A stretch of DNA of 45,658 nt, taken from contig JBCBGM010000021.1 in the NCBI GenBank assembly GCA_038526735.1, positions 1-45,658 on the forward strand, written 5' to 3'. A model generated the notes under the pieces. It searched no databases. It saw only the letters and a list, made by a program, of their open reading frames with translations, and was not told the origin of the DNA. Source of the DNA: Rubricella sp038526735 (GTDB taxonomy: Bacteria; Pseudomonadota; Alphaproteobacteria; Rhodobacterales; Rhodobacteraceae). Each line of letters starts with the position of its first letter. The first letter of the stretch is position 1. The position numbers and the translations under genes are program-made. This document shows, in pieces, positions 32,413-40,346 of this stretch.

Positions 32413-33690
32413 ATGAGCAGCATCATCGACATCACCGCCCGCGAGATCCTCGACAGCCGAGGAAACCCGACCGTCGAGGTGGACGTGCTGCTTGAGGATG
32501 GCTCTGAGGGCCGTGCGGCTGTGCCCTCGGGCGCCTCGACGGGCGCGCATGAGGCGGTTGAACTGCGGGACGGCGACAAGGCCCGTTATATGGGCAAGGG
32601 CGTGCTGAACGCGGTCAACGCTGCCAACACCGAAATCGCCGAAGAGCTGATGGGCATGGATGCCACCGATCAGACGGCGATCGACACGGCGATGATCACG
32701 CTCGACGGCTCTGACAACAAAGGTCGGCTGGGCGCGAATGCGATCTTGGGTGTGTCGATGGCGGTGGCAAAAGCCGCCGCCGCAAGCGTGGGCCTGCCGC
32801 TTTACCGCTACATCGGCGGCACGTCGGCGCGCACCCTGCCCGTGCCGATGATGAACATCATCAACGGGGGCGAGCACGCTGATAACCCGATCGACATCCA
32901 GGAATTCATGATCATGCCCGTCTCTGCGACCAGCATCGCAGAGGCCGTGCGCATGGGCTCGGAGATCTTCCACACGCTTAAGAAAGAGCTCTCGGCGGCG
33001 GGTCATAACACCGGGATCGGCGATGAGGGGGGCTTTGCGCCGAACTTGTCGTCCACCACCGACGCGCTCGACTTCATCATGGCGAGCATTGAGAAGGCGG
33101 GGTATGCGCCGGGCAAGGACATCTACCTCGCGCTCGATTGCGCCTCGACCGAGTATTTCGACGGCACGCACTACCAGATGAAGGGCGAGGGCAAGACGCT
33201 CACCCCCGCTGAGAATGCCGAGTACCTCAAGACCCTCGTGGATGCGTACCCGATCATCTCCATCGAGGATGGCATGTCCGAGGATGACTGGGAGGGCTGG
33301 AAGCTGCTCACAGACCTCATCGGTGACCGCTGCCAGCTTGTGGGTGACGATCTTTTTGTCACCAATTCCAGTCGCTTGGCCGAAGGTATTGAAAAAGGCT
33401 GCGGCAACTCGATCCTCGTGAAGGTCAACCAGATCGGCTCGCTGACCGAGACGCTGGAGGCGGTGGAGATGGCGCATCGCGCCCAGATGACCGCCGTAAT
33501 GTCTCACCGCTCGGGCGAGACCGAGGATGCCACCATTGCCGACCTCGCCGTCGCCACGAACTGCGGTCAGATCAAGACGGGCTCGCTCGCGCGCTCTGAC
33601 CGGCTGGCAAAGTACAACCAGCTGATCCGCATCGAAGAAGAGCTTGGCGGCGCTGCGATCTACGCAGGCACCTCTATCCTGCGCAGCTGA
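32413..33690 (+). CDS. eno: enolase
   Basis: Interconverts 2-phosphoglycerate and phosphoenolpyruvate; in many bacteria also part of the RNA degradosome. 425 residues with AREILDSRGNPTVEVDV, GANAILGVSMAVA, the Mg ligands in LALDCASTEYF and SIEDGMSEDDWEGW, catalytic lysine in ILVKVNQIGSLTET, and SHRSGETED. The upstream in-frame start at 32305 lacks family sequence; ATG 32413 begins the usual MSSIIDITAREIL. Stop is 3 bases from the convergent CaiB gene. Confidence 0.97.
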   Translation: MSSIIDITAREILDSRGNPTVEVDVLLEDGSEGRAAVPSGASTGAHEAVELRDGDKARYMGKGVLNAVNAANTEIAEELMGMDATDQTAIDTAMITLDGSDNKGRLGANAILGVSMAVAKAAAASVGLPLYRYIGGTSARTLPVPMMNIINGGEHADNPIDIQEFMIMPVSATSIAEAVRMGSEIFHTLKKELSAAGHNTGIGDEGGFAPNLSSTTDALDFIMASIEKAGYAPGKDIYLALDCASTEYFDGTHYQMKGEGKTLTPAENAEYLKTLVDAYPIISIEDGMSEDDWEGWKLLTDLIGDRCQLVGDDLFVTNSSRLAEGIEKGCGNSILVKVNQIGSLTETLEAVEMAHRAQMTAVMSHRSGETEDATIADLAVATNCGQIKTGSLARSDRLAKYNQLIRIEEELGGAAIYAGTSILRS

Positions 33691-33693
33691 TAC

Positions 33694-34872
33694 TCACTCC
33701 GCCTCTGGCAACGCGCCAGAGGCTTTGAGCTGCACAATCTCGCCGGCGCTGAACCCGTGTTCGGCCAAGATTTCATCCGTGTGCTCGGCAAAGCGCGGGG
33801 GTCGGCGGCGGGTGGCATCGGGCGGGGTGCGGGTGAGCGCCACCGGATTGCCCGTGACGGCGACACCTTCGGCAGTGCCCACCATCCCGCGGTGTTTGGT
33901 GTGCGGGTGGGCCAGCACCTCTGGCACCTCCATCACCGCACCGGCGGGCACTCCGGCGGCCATGAGGTCTGAAGCGAGTGTTTCGCCATCAAAGGCCCGC
34001 AAATGCACGATGAGCGCGTCCCGCAACGCCGTGCGATTGCGATTGCGGGCGGGGTGATCGGCGAAGCGGGGGTCAGCGAGTAGCGCCTCCGCCCCGATCT
34101 GCGTGCAAAGCTTGCGGAAAGAGCCGTCGTTGCCCGCCGCGATGTAGATATCTGCTCCACCCGTGGGAAACACGTCATAGGGGGAGATGTTGGAATGCGC
34201 GTTGCCAACGCGCTCTGGTCGCTGGCCAGAGAGCATGTGGTTGGCCGCCTGCGGGTGCAGCAGGCTGACGGCCACGTCGTAAAGCGTCAGGTCAATTCGC
34301 TGCCCCTGCCCCGACCGCTCCCGCTCATAGAGCGCCATGACGATGCCGATAACGCCCGACAGGCCCGTGGCCAAATCCACGAGCGGGATGCCGATGCGGA
34401 CGGGTGCCTCTGGCGTGCCGTTCACAGAGAGCAACCCCGCCTGCGCCTGCACCACCGCGTCATAGCCGGGCAACCCGCCATAGGGACCATCCGCGCCGAA
34501 GCCCGTGAGTTGGCAGTGGATGAGGCGCGGAAAGCGCGCCTCCAGATCGCCCAGGCACCATTTCCCCAGCGTGCCCGGTTTGAAGTTTTCGATCAGCACA
34601 TCGGCGGTGTGCAGCAGCCGCTCAAGCACCTCGCGCCCCGCTTCTTGCCGCAGGTCGAGCGCCATCCCGCGCTTGTTGCGGTTGGCCCCGTTGAAGTAGC
34701 TCGCGGCCTGTGTGGTCTCATCAAACGGAGGGCCCCAGTGGCGGGTTTCATCGCCGCCCGGAGGCTCCACCTTGATGACATCCGCACCATGGTCGCCGAG
34801 CCATTGCGCTGCAAACGGGCCACCCAAAACGCGTGTTAAATCAATGACTTTGACACCGTCGAGCGCACCCAT
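33694..34872 (-). CDS. CaiB/BaiF family CoA-transferase
   Basis: 392-residue class III CoA-transferase that moves CoA between acyl-CoA and a free acid. N-terminal LDGVKVIDLTRVLGGPFAAQWLGDHGADVIKVE and ENFKPGTL are typical; the likely catalytic Asp is D166 (IPLVDLATG). Starts at ATG 34872, just after the kinase stop. Last gene of the five-gene operon with acyl-CoA dehydrogenase and APH-type kinase; in that setting it would activate the incoming acid as a CoA ester. Acid substrate unknown. Confidence 0.9.
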   Translation of the reverse strand: MGALDGVKVIDLTRVLGGPFAAQWLGDHGADVIKVEPPGGDETRHWGPPFDETTQAASYFNGANRNKRGMALDLRQEAGREVLERLLHTADVLIENFKPGTLGKWCLGDLEARFPRLIHCQLTGFGADGPYGGLPGYDAVVQAQAGLLSVNGTPEAPVRIGIPLVDLATGLSGVIGIVMALYERERSGQGQRIDLTLYDVAVSLLHPQAANHMLSGQRPERVGNAHSNISPYDVFPTGGADIYIAAGNDGSFRKLCTQIGAEALLADPRFADHPARNRNRTALRDALIVHLRAFDGETLASDLMAAGVPAGAVMEVPEVLAHPHTKHRGMVGTAEGVAVTGNPVALTRTPPDATRRRPPRFAEHTDEILAEHGFSAGEIVQLKASGALPEAE

Positions 34873-34875
34873 CAC

Positions 34876-35907
34876 CTAGCCTCGCGCGATCTGAGCCATG
34901 GCGGCCTCGGCAAACATCGGCACATATGCGCCCAGCTTCAGCCCACCTTCGGGGTCAGACGCATTGCCATCCAGCGCACGCTTTTTCACGCCCTGCAGGA
35001 TCGCGGCCATGCGAAAGAACGCAAAGGCCACCGGAAAAGTTATGTCGGGCGTATCAGAGAGCCCAACGCGTTTGGCATAGGTCTCAACATAAGCCGCGTC
35101 GGAGGGAATGCCGAGGCTCGCTCGATCAACGCCAGCCAGCCCCCGCCCCACAGCGCCCGGCGGCATCTGCCATTGCATGATCTGATAGCCAAGGTCGGCG
35201 AGCGGATTGCCCAGTGTCGAAAGCTCCCAATCAAGCACGGCAGCGACACTGCCGTCGTTCGCAAACAACAAATTGTCGATCCGCCAGTCACCATGCACCA
35301 GCGTGAGCGTGCCGTCGTCGGGCGGCATGTTGGCCTCCAGCCAGGTGATCAGCTCCTCCATCTGGGGGATGCTCTCAGTCTCGGTCGCGCGGTACTGGCT
35401 CGTCCAGCGCCCCAATTGGCGCTCGAAATAATTGCCGGGGCGGCCATAATCAGAGAGGCCCGTCGCCGTCACATCCACAGAATGGAGTGCGGCAAGCGTG
35501 GCGTTCATCTGGTCATAGACGCGCGCGCGCTGATCAACCGAAAGCCCCTCGCAGCGCGGATCGACCCAGGAGCGGCCCTCGACAAAATCCATGACGTAGA
35601 ACATCGCGCCGATTACGGCGTCATCCTCACAGAGATGCAACGCGCCGGGGACCGGAACGTCAGTATCCCCCAACGCGGAGATCACCCGAAACTCCCGATC
35701 CACTGCATGGGCGGATTTCAGAAGTTTGCCCGGCGGTTTGCGACGCAAGACATAAGTGCCGGACGGTGTGCGCAAGATGAAGGTGGGGTTTGACTGCCCG
35801 GTTGCGGTTTTCTCCGCCGTGATGGGCCCGCGAAACCCCTCAAGATGCGCAGTCAGATACGGCTCAAGTCGGTCCAGCGGCAGCAGGTCAGATGTAGGTG
35901 AGGGCAT
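34876..35907 (-). CDS. APH-fold kinase resembling the kinase half of ACAD10/11
   Basis: 343-residue aminoglycoside-phosphotransferase-fold kinase. Nucleotide region with FRVISALGDTDVPVP and FYVMDFVEGR; catalytic loop HGDWRIDN (205-212, Asp207, Asn212); metal motif LDWELSTLG (Asp226). These stretches closely match, from memory, the kinase domain of human ACAD11, which phosphorylates 4-hydroxyacyl-CoAs; Pseudomonas LvaA is another such kinase. Start ATG 35907 lies inside the phosphatase gene (20-base overlap); a longer frame lacks family sequence. Not an antibiotic-resistance gene by context. Confidence 0.88.
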   Translation of the reverse strand: MPSPTSDLLPLDRLEPYLTAHLEGFRGPITAEKTATGQSNPTFILRTPSGTYVLRRKPPGKLLKSAHAVDREFRVISALGDTDVPVPGALHLCEDDAVIGAMFYVMDFVEGRSWVDPRCEGLSVDQRARVYDQMNATLAALHSVDVTATGLSDYGRPGNYFERQLGRWTSQYRATETESIPQMEELITWLEANMPPDDGTLTLVHGDWRIDNLLFANDGSVAAVLDWELSTLGNPLADLGYQIMQWQMPPGAVGRGLAGVDRASLGIPSDAAYVETYAKRVGLSDTPDITFPVAFAFFRMAAILQGVKKRALDGNASDPEGGLKLGAYVPMFAEAAMAQIARG

Positions 35908-36541
35908 GCGCGCGCTCCCTGTGTGACAGATGCGGCACCGCGTTGAACATCGCCACGCGGAAGCGCCCGCCCTCCCAGTTGAGCCGATGGATGGAGGCGT
36001 TGTGGATGTCGAGCAGCAGCTCCGCCATCTGGCGTGGGGGCAAACCAAGAGCTGCGCCCAGCGTCACGCCAATGACCCCGCCAGAGGTCACGACGAGGGT
36101 GGTTTTGTCTTCAACCAATGCGGCCTTTACCCCTGCCGCAACCCGCCCGGTGAAATAGGAAAACGGCTCTGCCAGCCCCTCAAAATGGTCCTCAGACCAC
36201 GCCTCAAACATCTTGGGGAAGAAGTCGAGAAATTGCATCCGGTCCTCGGGTTCAGGGTCGCCGGTTGCTGCGATATAGGCCTCAAGCAAGACGTCGTAGT
36301 TCAGCTCGTTGACGCGCGGGTCCTCTTCGACTTGCGGCAATGGGAAGACCTTGGCGATACCCTCCGCCGTTTCGCGATGGCGCCGCAACGAGCCGCGCAC
36401 GACCCGGTCAATCGGCGTGCCGTGGCTTTGCATCCAGTGCCCCAGCCACTCGGCCTGTTGCCACCCAAGCGGGCTGAGACGGTCGTAGTCGTCGGTTCCG
36501 GCAGAGGCCTGCCCGTGCCGGACCATAAGAAGTGACCCCAT
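35888..36541 (-). CDS. histidine phosphatase superfamily protein, second catalytic His replaced
   Basis: 217 residues with the N-terminal RHG motif (R8-H9-G10, RHGQAS) that holds the phospho-accepting His, and a following arginine-rich segment SLRRHRETAEG. The usual second catalytic His sits in a SHGG-like motif; here the aligned segment reads VVTSGGVIG (Ser153). It may be a low-activity or altered phosphatase, or a subfamily trait. ATG overlaps the acyl-CoA dehydrogenase stop (TGATG), and the kinase start lies inside its 3' end, so all three are coupled. Confidence 0.82.
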   Translation of the reverse strand: MGSLLMVRHGQASAGTDDYDRLSPLGWQQAEWLGHWMQSHGTPIDRVVRGSLRRHRETAEGIAKVFPLPQVEEDPRVNELNYDVLLEAYIAATGDPEPEDRMQFLDFFPKMFEAWSEDHFEGLAEPFSYFTGRVAAGVKAALVEDKTTLVVTSGGVIGVTLGAALGLPPRQMAELLLDIHNASIHRLNWEGGRFRVAMFNAVPHLSHRERAHALTYI

Positions 36542-37770
36542 CAAGCGCCCCGGTTCGTGTAGCGTTTCAACTCCGCCCGCGCGACCTGACGGCGGTGCAC
36601 GGCATCTGGCCCGTCAGCAAGGCGCAGGGTGCGCACATGGGTCCAGGCGGCTGCGAGGGGTGTGTCTTGGCTGATGCCTTGCCCGCCGTACATCTGAACC
36701 GCCTCGTCGATCACTTGTAGCGCCACACGCGGAGCCTCAACCTTAACAGCAGAGATCCACGGGGCGGCGGCGCGCGGGTCACCCTGGTCCATCATCCAGG
36801 CGGCCTTGAGGCACAACAGCCGCGCCTGCTCAATCTGCATCCGGGCATTGGCTATGATGTCATGGTTGGCCCCAAGCTGGGCGAGCGGTTTGCCAAAAGC
36901 CTCTCGGCTGAGCGCACGCTTGCACATCAACTCCAGCGCCGCCTCTGCCTGCCCGATCGCCCGCATGCAGTGGTGGATGCGCCCCGGCCCAAGCCGCCCC
37001 TGCGCAATCTCAAAGCCGCGCCCTTCTCCGAGCAGCATATCCTCCACCGGCACGCGCACATCGGTGAAACGTAGGTGAAAGTGGCCGTGGGGCGCATCGT
37101 CATGGCCGTAGACCTGCATCGGGCGGAGCTTTTCGATGCCGGGGGTCGCGGCATCCACCACGATCATCGAATGTTGCTGGTGGCGGGAGCGCTCTTCGGA
37201 GGGCGTGTTGACCATCACGATATAGACAGCACAGCGCGGATCTCCGGCACCGGAGGCCCACCATTTCTCTCCGTTCAGCACGTAGTGATCGCCGTCGCGC
37301 ACGCAGGACAGCGCCATGTTTGTGGCGTCGGACGAGGCGACCTGCGGCTCGGTCATGCAATAGGCGGAGCGGATCTCTCCGGCCATCAGTGGCTTCAACC
37401 AACGCTCTTTGTGATGCGGCTGCCCGTAGCGGTGGAAAACCTCCATGTTGCCAGTATCGGGTGCAGAGCAGTTGAAGGTTTCAGCCCCCAGATGCGCCTT
37501 GCCCATTTGCTCTGCGAGATAAGCGTAATCCACGATCGAGAGGCCAGCACCCCCCTCCCCCGGCCACCAGAAATTCCACAGACCCGCCGCCTTGGCGTTG
37601 GCTTTCAACCCCTCAAGGATTTCGGTCATGCGGGGGGAGTATTCCCAGCGGTCGCCGGTCTCTCCGACACGGGACAGAAACTCCTCTGAGGCGGGAGTTA
37701 TCTCCTCCCGCACCATCCGTTCAACTTTTTCGATGAAGGGTTTAACCCGTTCGCTTGGCCCCAGGTCCAT
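36541..37770 (-). CDS. acyl-CoA dehydrogenase, ACAD10/11-like
   Basis: 409-residue flavoprotein with the acyl-CoA dehydrogenase fold: helical N-terminal domain, FAD/substrate region YCMTEPQVASSDATNM, NGEKWWASGAGDPRC, and C-terminal helical domain. GRIHHCMRAIGQAEAALELMCKRA (starting at 263) and VQMYGGQGISQDTPL, LRLADGPDAVH strongly resemble human ACAD10/11. In that family the dehydrogenase half removes phosphate from 4-phosphoacyl-CoA to give an enoyl-CoA rather than simply oxidising. Neighbouring kinase supplies the other half. Confidence 0.9.
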   Translation of the reverse strand: MDLGPSERVKPFIEKVERMVREEITPASEEFLSRVGETGDRWEYSPRMTEILEGLKANAKAAGLWNFWWPGEGGAGLSIVDYAYLAEQMGKAHLGAETFNCSAPDTGNMEVFHRYGQPHHKERWLKPLMAGEIRSAYCMTEPQVASSDATNMALSCVRDGDHYVLNGEKWWASGAGDPRCAVYIVMVNTPSEERSRHQQHSMIVVDAATPGIEKLRPMQVYGHDDAPHGHFHLRFTDVRVPVEDMLLGEGRGFEIAQGRLGPGRIHHCMRAIGQAEAALELMCKRALSREAFGKPLAQLGANHDIIANARMQIEQARLLCLKAAWMMDQGDPRAAAPWISAVKVEAPRVALQVIDEAVQMYGGQGISQDTPLAAAWTHVRTLRLADGPDAVHRRQVARAELKRYTNRGA

Positions 37771-37824
37771 CCGTCTCTCCCCGCCTTTTGTTTGGGCAGA
37801 GAGTGGCGCAGTGGGGCGGCAGCT

Positions 37825-38298
37825 TCAACCCGAGACGTGGCGGACGATCACAATGATCCAGTCTGCGATAATGGCGGGCCGGGTTTGGCCCTCGGTCTCG
37901 ACCGTGGTGGAGAGCACCATTTTCACCTTGGGGCCGTTTTCTTCGAGCTGCGACAGCGTGAATTGCGCCTTAACCTTCGCCCCCGCAGGCACCGCCCCCG
38001 TGAAGCGCAGCCGGTCAAACCCGTAGTTGATCGCATGGTCGAGATCGTCGGGCACAGGAACCGTCGCAAAGGCCATGGGGCTGAGAAAAGACAGGGTGAA
38101 GAAACCGTGCGCGATGGTCCCACCGAACATGGTCTTGGCGGCGCGCTCAGGGTCGATATGGATGTAGTGGTGATCGTTCGTCAGATCGGCAAAGGCGTTG
38201 ATCATACCCTGATCAATCACCTGCCAGTCAGACTGACCGACGACCTCACCAACCTGCGCACGCAGGTCCTCGATAGGGATAAGATTTGTAAAGCTCAT
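37825..38298 (-). CDS. MaoC-like (R)-specific enoyl-CoA hydratase/dehydratase
   Basis: 157-residue hot-dog fold protein with the hydratase-2 motif FADLTNDHHYIHIDPERA (Asp and His catalytic pair) and GGTIAHGFF. Hydrates enoyl-CoA or dehydrates hydroxyacyl-CoA. ATG at 38298 begins the family sequence; the longer frame does not. First gene of the operon, 54 bases before the acyl-CoA dehydrogenase gene, giving it a natural place one step after the dehydrogenase product. Confidence 0.9.
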   Translation of the reverse strand: MSFTNLIPIEDLRAQVGEVVGQSDWQVIDQGMINAFADLTNDHHYIHIDPERAAKTMFGGTIAHGFFTLSFLSPMAFATVPVPDDLDHAINYGFDRLRFTGAVPAGAKVKAQFTLSQLEENGPKVKMVLSTTVETEGQTRPAIIADWIIVIVRHVSG

Positions 38299-38338
38299 GG
38301 GATGTCGCCGGAGTCGTCTTGGGAAAGGTTGGTTGCAG

Positions 38339-38358
38339 TTCACATACTGACACGTGAA
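38339..38358. promoter_or_regulatory. imperfect palindrome upstream of the MaoC operon
   Basis: TTCACATACTGACACGTGAA: arms TTCAC and GTGAA match perfectly, the centre does not. It lies 40 bases upstream of the first operon gene, in the 97 bases before the TauE gene, as a TetR- or GntR-type operator might. No regulator gene is adjacent. Confidence 0.25.
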
Positions 38359-38395
38359 TGCTGCGCCGCACAAACAAAAATTGCTTTTTGAGCGC

Positions 38396-39217
38396 CTATC
38401 CCGCGATCGCCCGCAGCCCCATATTCAGCGCCGCAATGCAGATTGAGACCGCAAACACGATGCGCAGCGGGCGGGCGGGCAGTTTATGCGCCAGCCAAAC
38501 GCCCATGGGCGTGGTGATCAGCGTCATCGCGACCACGACCAGAAACGCGGGCAGGTTCACCAGCCCAAAGGTGAGCGGCGGCGCGCCCTCCCCCGCATCC
38601 ACGAACAAAAACCCCAGCACAGAGGGGAGCGCGATGATCAGGCCAAAGCCTGCGGAGGTGCCAACGGCGCGCAAGATCGGCACGCCATAAAGCGTCATCA
38701 AAGGCACGCCGATGTTGCCGCCGCCGATGCCGAGGAGCGTCGAAAGCCCCCCCACGCCAAAGCCCATGACCGGGCGGGCGATGCCTTGGGGGAAGCTCTC
38801 CGCCAGCCGCCACTCTTCGCGGCCAAAGATCAGCCACATCGCGATCACAGCGCCAAACACCCCGAAAAGGCCCTGCAAGACCCGGCTCTCCAGCCCCTGA
38901 ACCACAAACACGCCCACAATCGCCCCAAGCGCCAGCCCCGGCGCAAAGGGTTTGAGGATGCTCATGTCAAGCGAGCCTTTCTTGCGATGGCTCTGCGCTG
39001 ATCTGGCGGACGTCACGATGATTGTGGCGAGCGATGTGGCGACGCAAACCTGCATCAGGCTCGCCGTCTCAAACCCCATCTCTGAGAACACATAGAAAAA
39101 CGCGGGCACCAGCACGATGCCTCCGCCAATACCCAAGAGCCCAGCAAGCACGCCTGCAAATGCACCCACCGCACAAAGCACAAGGACGAAGGGCAAAAGG
39201 CTGATGAGGTCGGGCAT
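38396..39217 (-). CDS. TauE/SafE (TSUP) family membrane transporter
   Basis: 273 residues with about eight hydrophobic segments in two similar halves, each with the family's glycine-rich motif (GAFAGVLAGLLGIGGGIVLVP near the N-terminus; GGLSTLLGIGGGNIGVPLMTLYG in the second half). Members move sulfite, sulfoacetate or other small organosulfur anions outward; substrate here unknown. Stands downstream of dusA on minus, 61 bases away, possibly in the same transcript. Confidence 0.9.
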   Translation of the reverse strand: MPDLISLLPFVLVLCAVGAFAGVLAGLLGIGGGIVLVPAFFYVFSEMGFETASLMQVCVATSLATIIVTSARSAQSHRKKGSLDMSILKPFAPGLALGAIVGVFVVQGLESRVLQGLFGVFGAVIAMWLIFGREEWRLAESFPQGIARPVMGFGVGGLSTLLGIGGGNIGVPLMTLYGVPILRAVGTSAGFGLIIALPSVLGFLFVDAGEGAPPLTFGLVNLPAFLVVVAMTLITTPMGVWLAHKLPARPLRIVFAVSICIAALNMGLRAIAG

Positions 39218-39278
39218 AGAAGTCTCGCGGGTGGGTTGCTGGCGGCGCGTACCCCGTCAGCGCGGGAGGGTAAAGCCG

Positions 39279-40283
39279 TCAGGCGGCGCGTTTTTCTGCG
39301 ACGTGGGAGAGCGCCTCTTGCACGAGCTCGGTGCCCGCGCCCGGCTTCACCGCACCATCGCTAAGTATCCGCCGCCACATCCGCGCGCCAGGCCTGCCAG
39401 AGAACGCGCCGAGCATGTGCCGCGTGATCCGGTTGAGGGGGGTGCCGAGGGCAAGCTCTTCCTCAATAAACGGCAGCATAGCGATCACAGCCTCCTCAGC
39501 CGTAACATCCTGCCCCGTCTTGAAAATCCACCGATCAGCACTGCCCAACACGGCGCCCGTGTCATGGTATGCCGCGCGCCCCATCATGATGCCGTCAAAG
39601 CCCCGCTCCAACTGCGCTTCCGCCTCATCAAGGGTCGCAATGCCGCCGTTGAGCACAATCTCCAACGGAGGAAACATACCCTTAATGCGCAGCGCGAGGT
39701 CATAGTCGAGCGGCGGAATATCCCGGTTTTGCTTGGGGCTGAGGCCCTGCAACCAAGCCTTTCGCGCATGAATGGTGAACCGCGTGCACCCGGTTGCCGC
39801 GACCTGAGAGATGAACTCGGGCAGCGTCTCTTCCACCTCTTGCTCATCCACCCCAAGGCGACACTTGACGGTCACATCCACGGGGGAGGCCTCGCGCATC
39901 GCCGCGATACACTCCGCCACGAGCGCGGGCTCATGCATCAAACACGCGCCAAACGCGCCGTTTTGCACCCGATCCGAGGGGCAGCCCACGTTGAGGTTAA
40001 TCTCGCGATACCCAAACGGCGCAGCGATCTTGACCGCCGCGGCAAGGCGCTCTGGGTCTGACCCTCCGACCTGCAACGCAACCGGCCCATCCTCCGGATC
40101 ATTGCGCAACCAGCGCGCAGGCTCCTCCGCATGCAAAATTGCTTCTGCAGTGACCATTTCGGTGTAAATCAGGGTCTGCTGCGAGAACTGTCGAAAGAAC
40201 CGACGGCAAAACCGGTCCGTCCAATCCATCATTGGCGCGGTGGAGAGCCGAATATCGGGTCTGGGCGGGGTTTGAGGTGTCAT
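39279..40283 (-). CDS. dusA: tRNA-dihydrouridine synthase A
   Basis: FMN enzyme reducing uridines in the tRNA D-loop. 334 residues with APMMDWTDRFCRRFFR, LQVGGSDPERLA, NLNVGCPSDRVQNGAFGACLM (catalytic Cys in the last segment), TVKCRLGVDE and VLNGGIATLDEA. The DusA branch is supported by the N-terminal DWTDRFCR pattern. Located 63 bases after cobQ on the same strand; functional link to cobalamin is unlikely. Confidence 0.94.
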   Translation of the reverse strand: MTPQTPPRPDIRLSTAPMMDWTDRFCRRFFRQFSQQTLIYTEMVTAEAILHAEEPARWLRNDPEDGPVALQVGGSDPERLAAAVKIAAPFGYREINLNVGCPSDRVQNGAFGACLMHEPALVAECIAAMREASPVDVTVKCRLGVDEQEVEETLPEFISQVAATGCTRFTIHARKAWLQGLSPKQNRDIPPLDYDLALRIKGMFPPLEIVLNGGIATLDEAEAQLERGFDGIMMGRAAYHDTGAVLGSADRWIFKTGQDVTAEEAVIAMLPFIEEELALGTPLNRITRHMLGAFSGRPGARMWRRILSDGAVKPGAGTELVQEALSHVAEKRAA

Positions 40284-40346
40284 GGCTGTCGATTTGGGTG
40301 CGTCTCGCAGTTCAAATACGCCAAACGGTGGCGCATTTCCACATGC

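Noticed and set aside
34876..35907. Aminoglycoside resistance gene
   Set aside because: The APH fold is present, but sequence pattern and operon with acyl-CoA enzymes fit ACAD11-type hydroxyacyl-CoA kinases.
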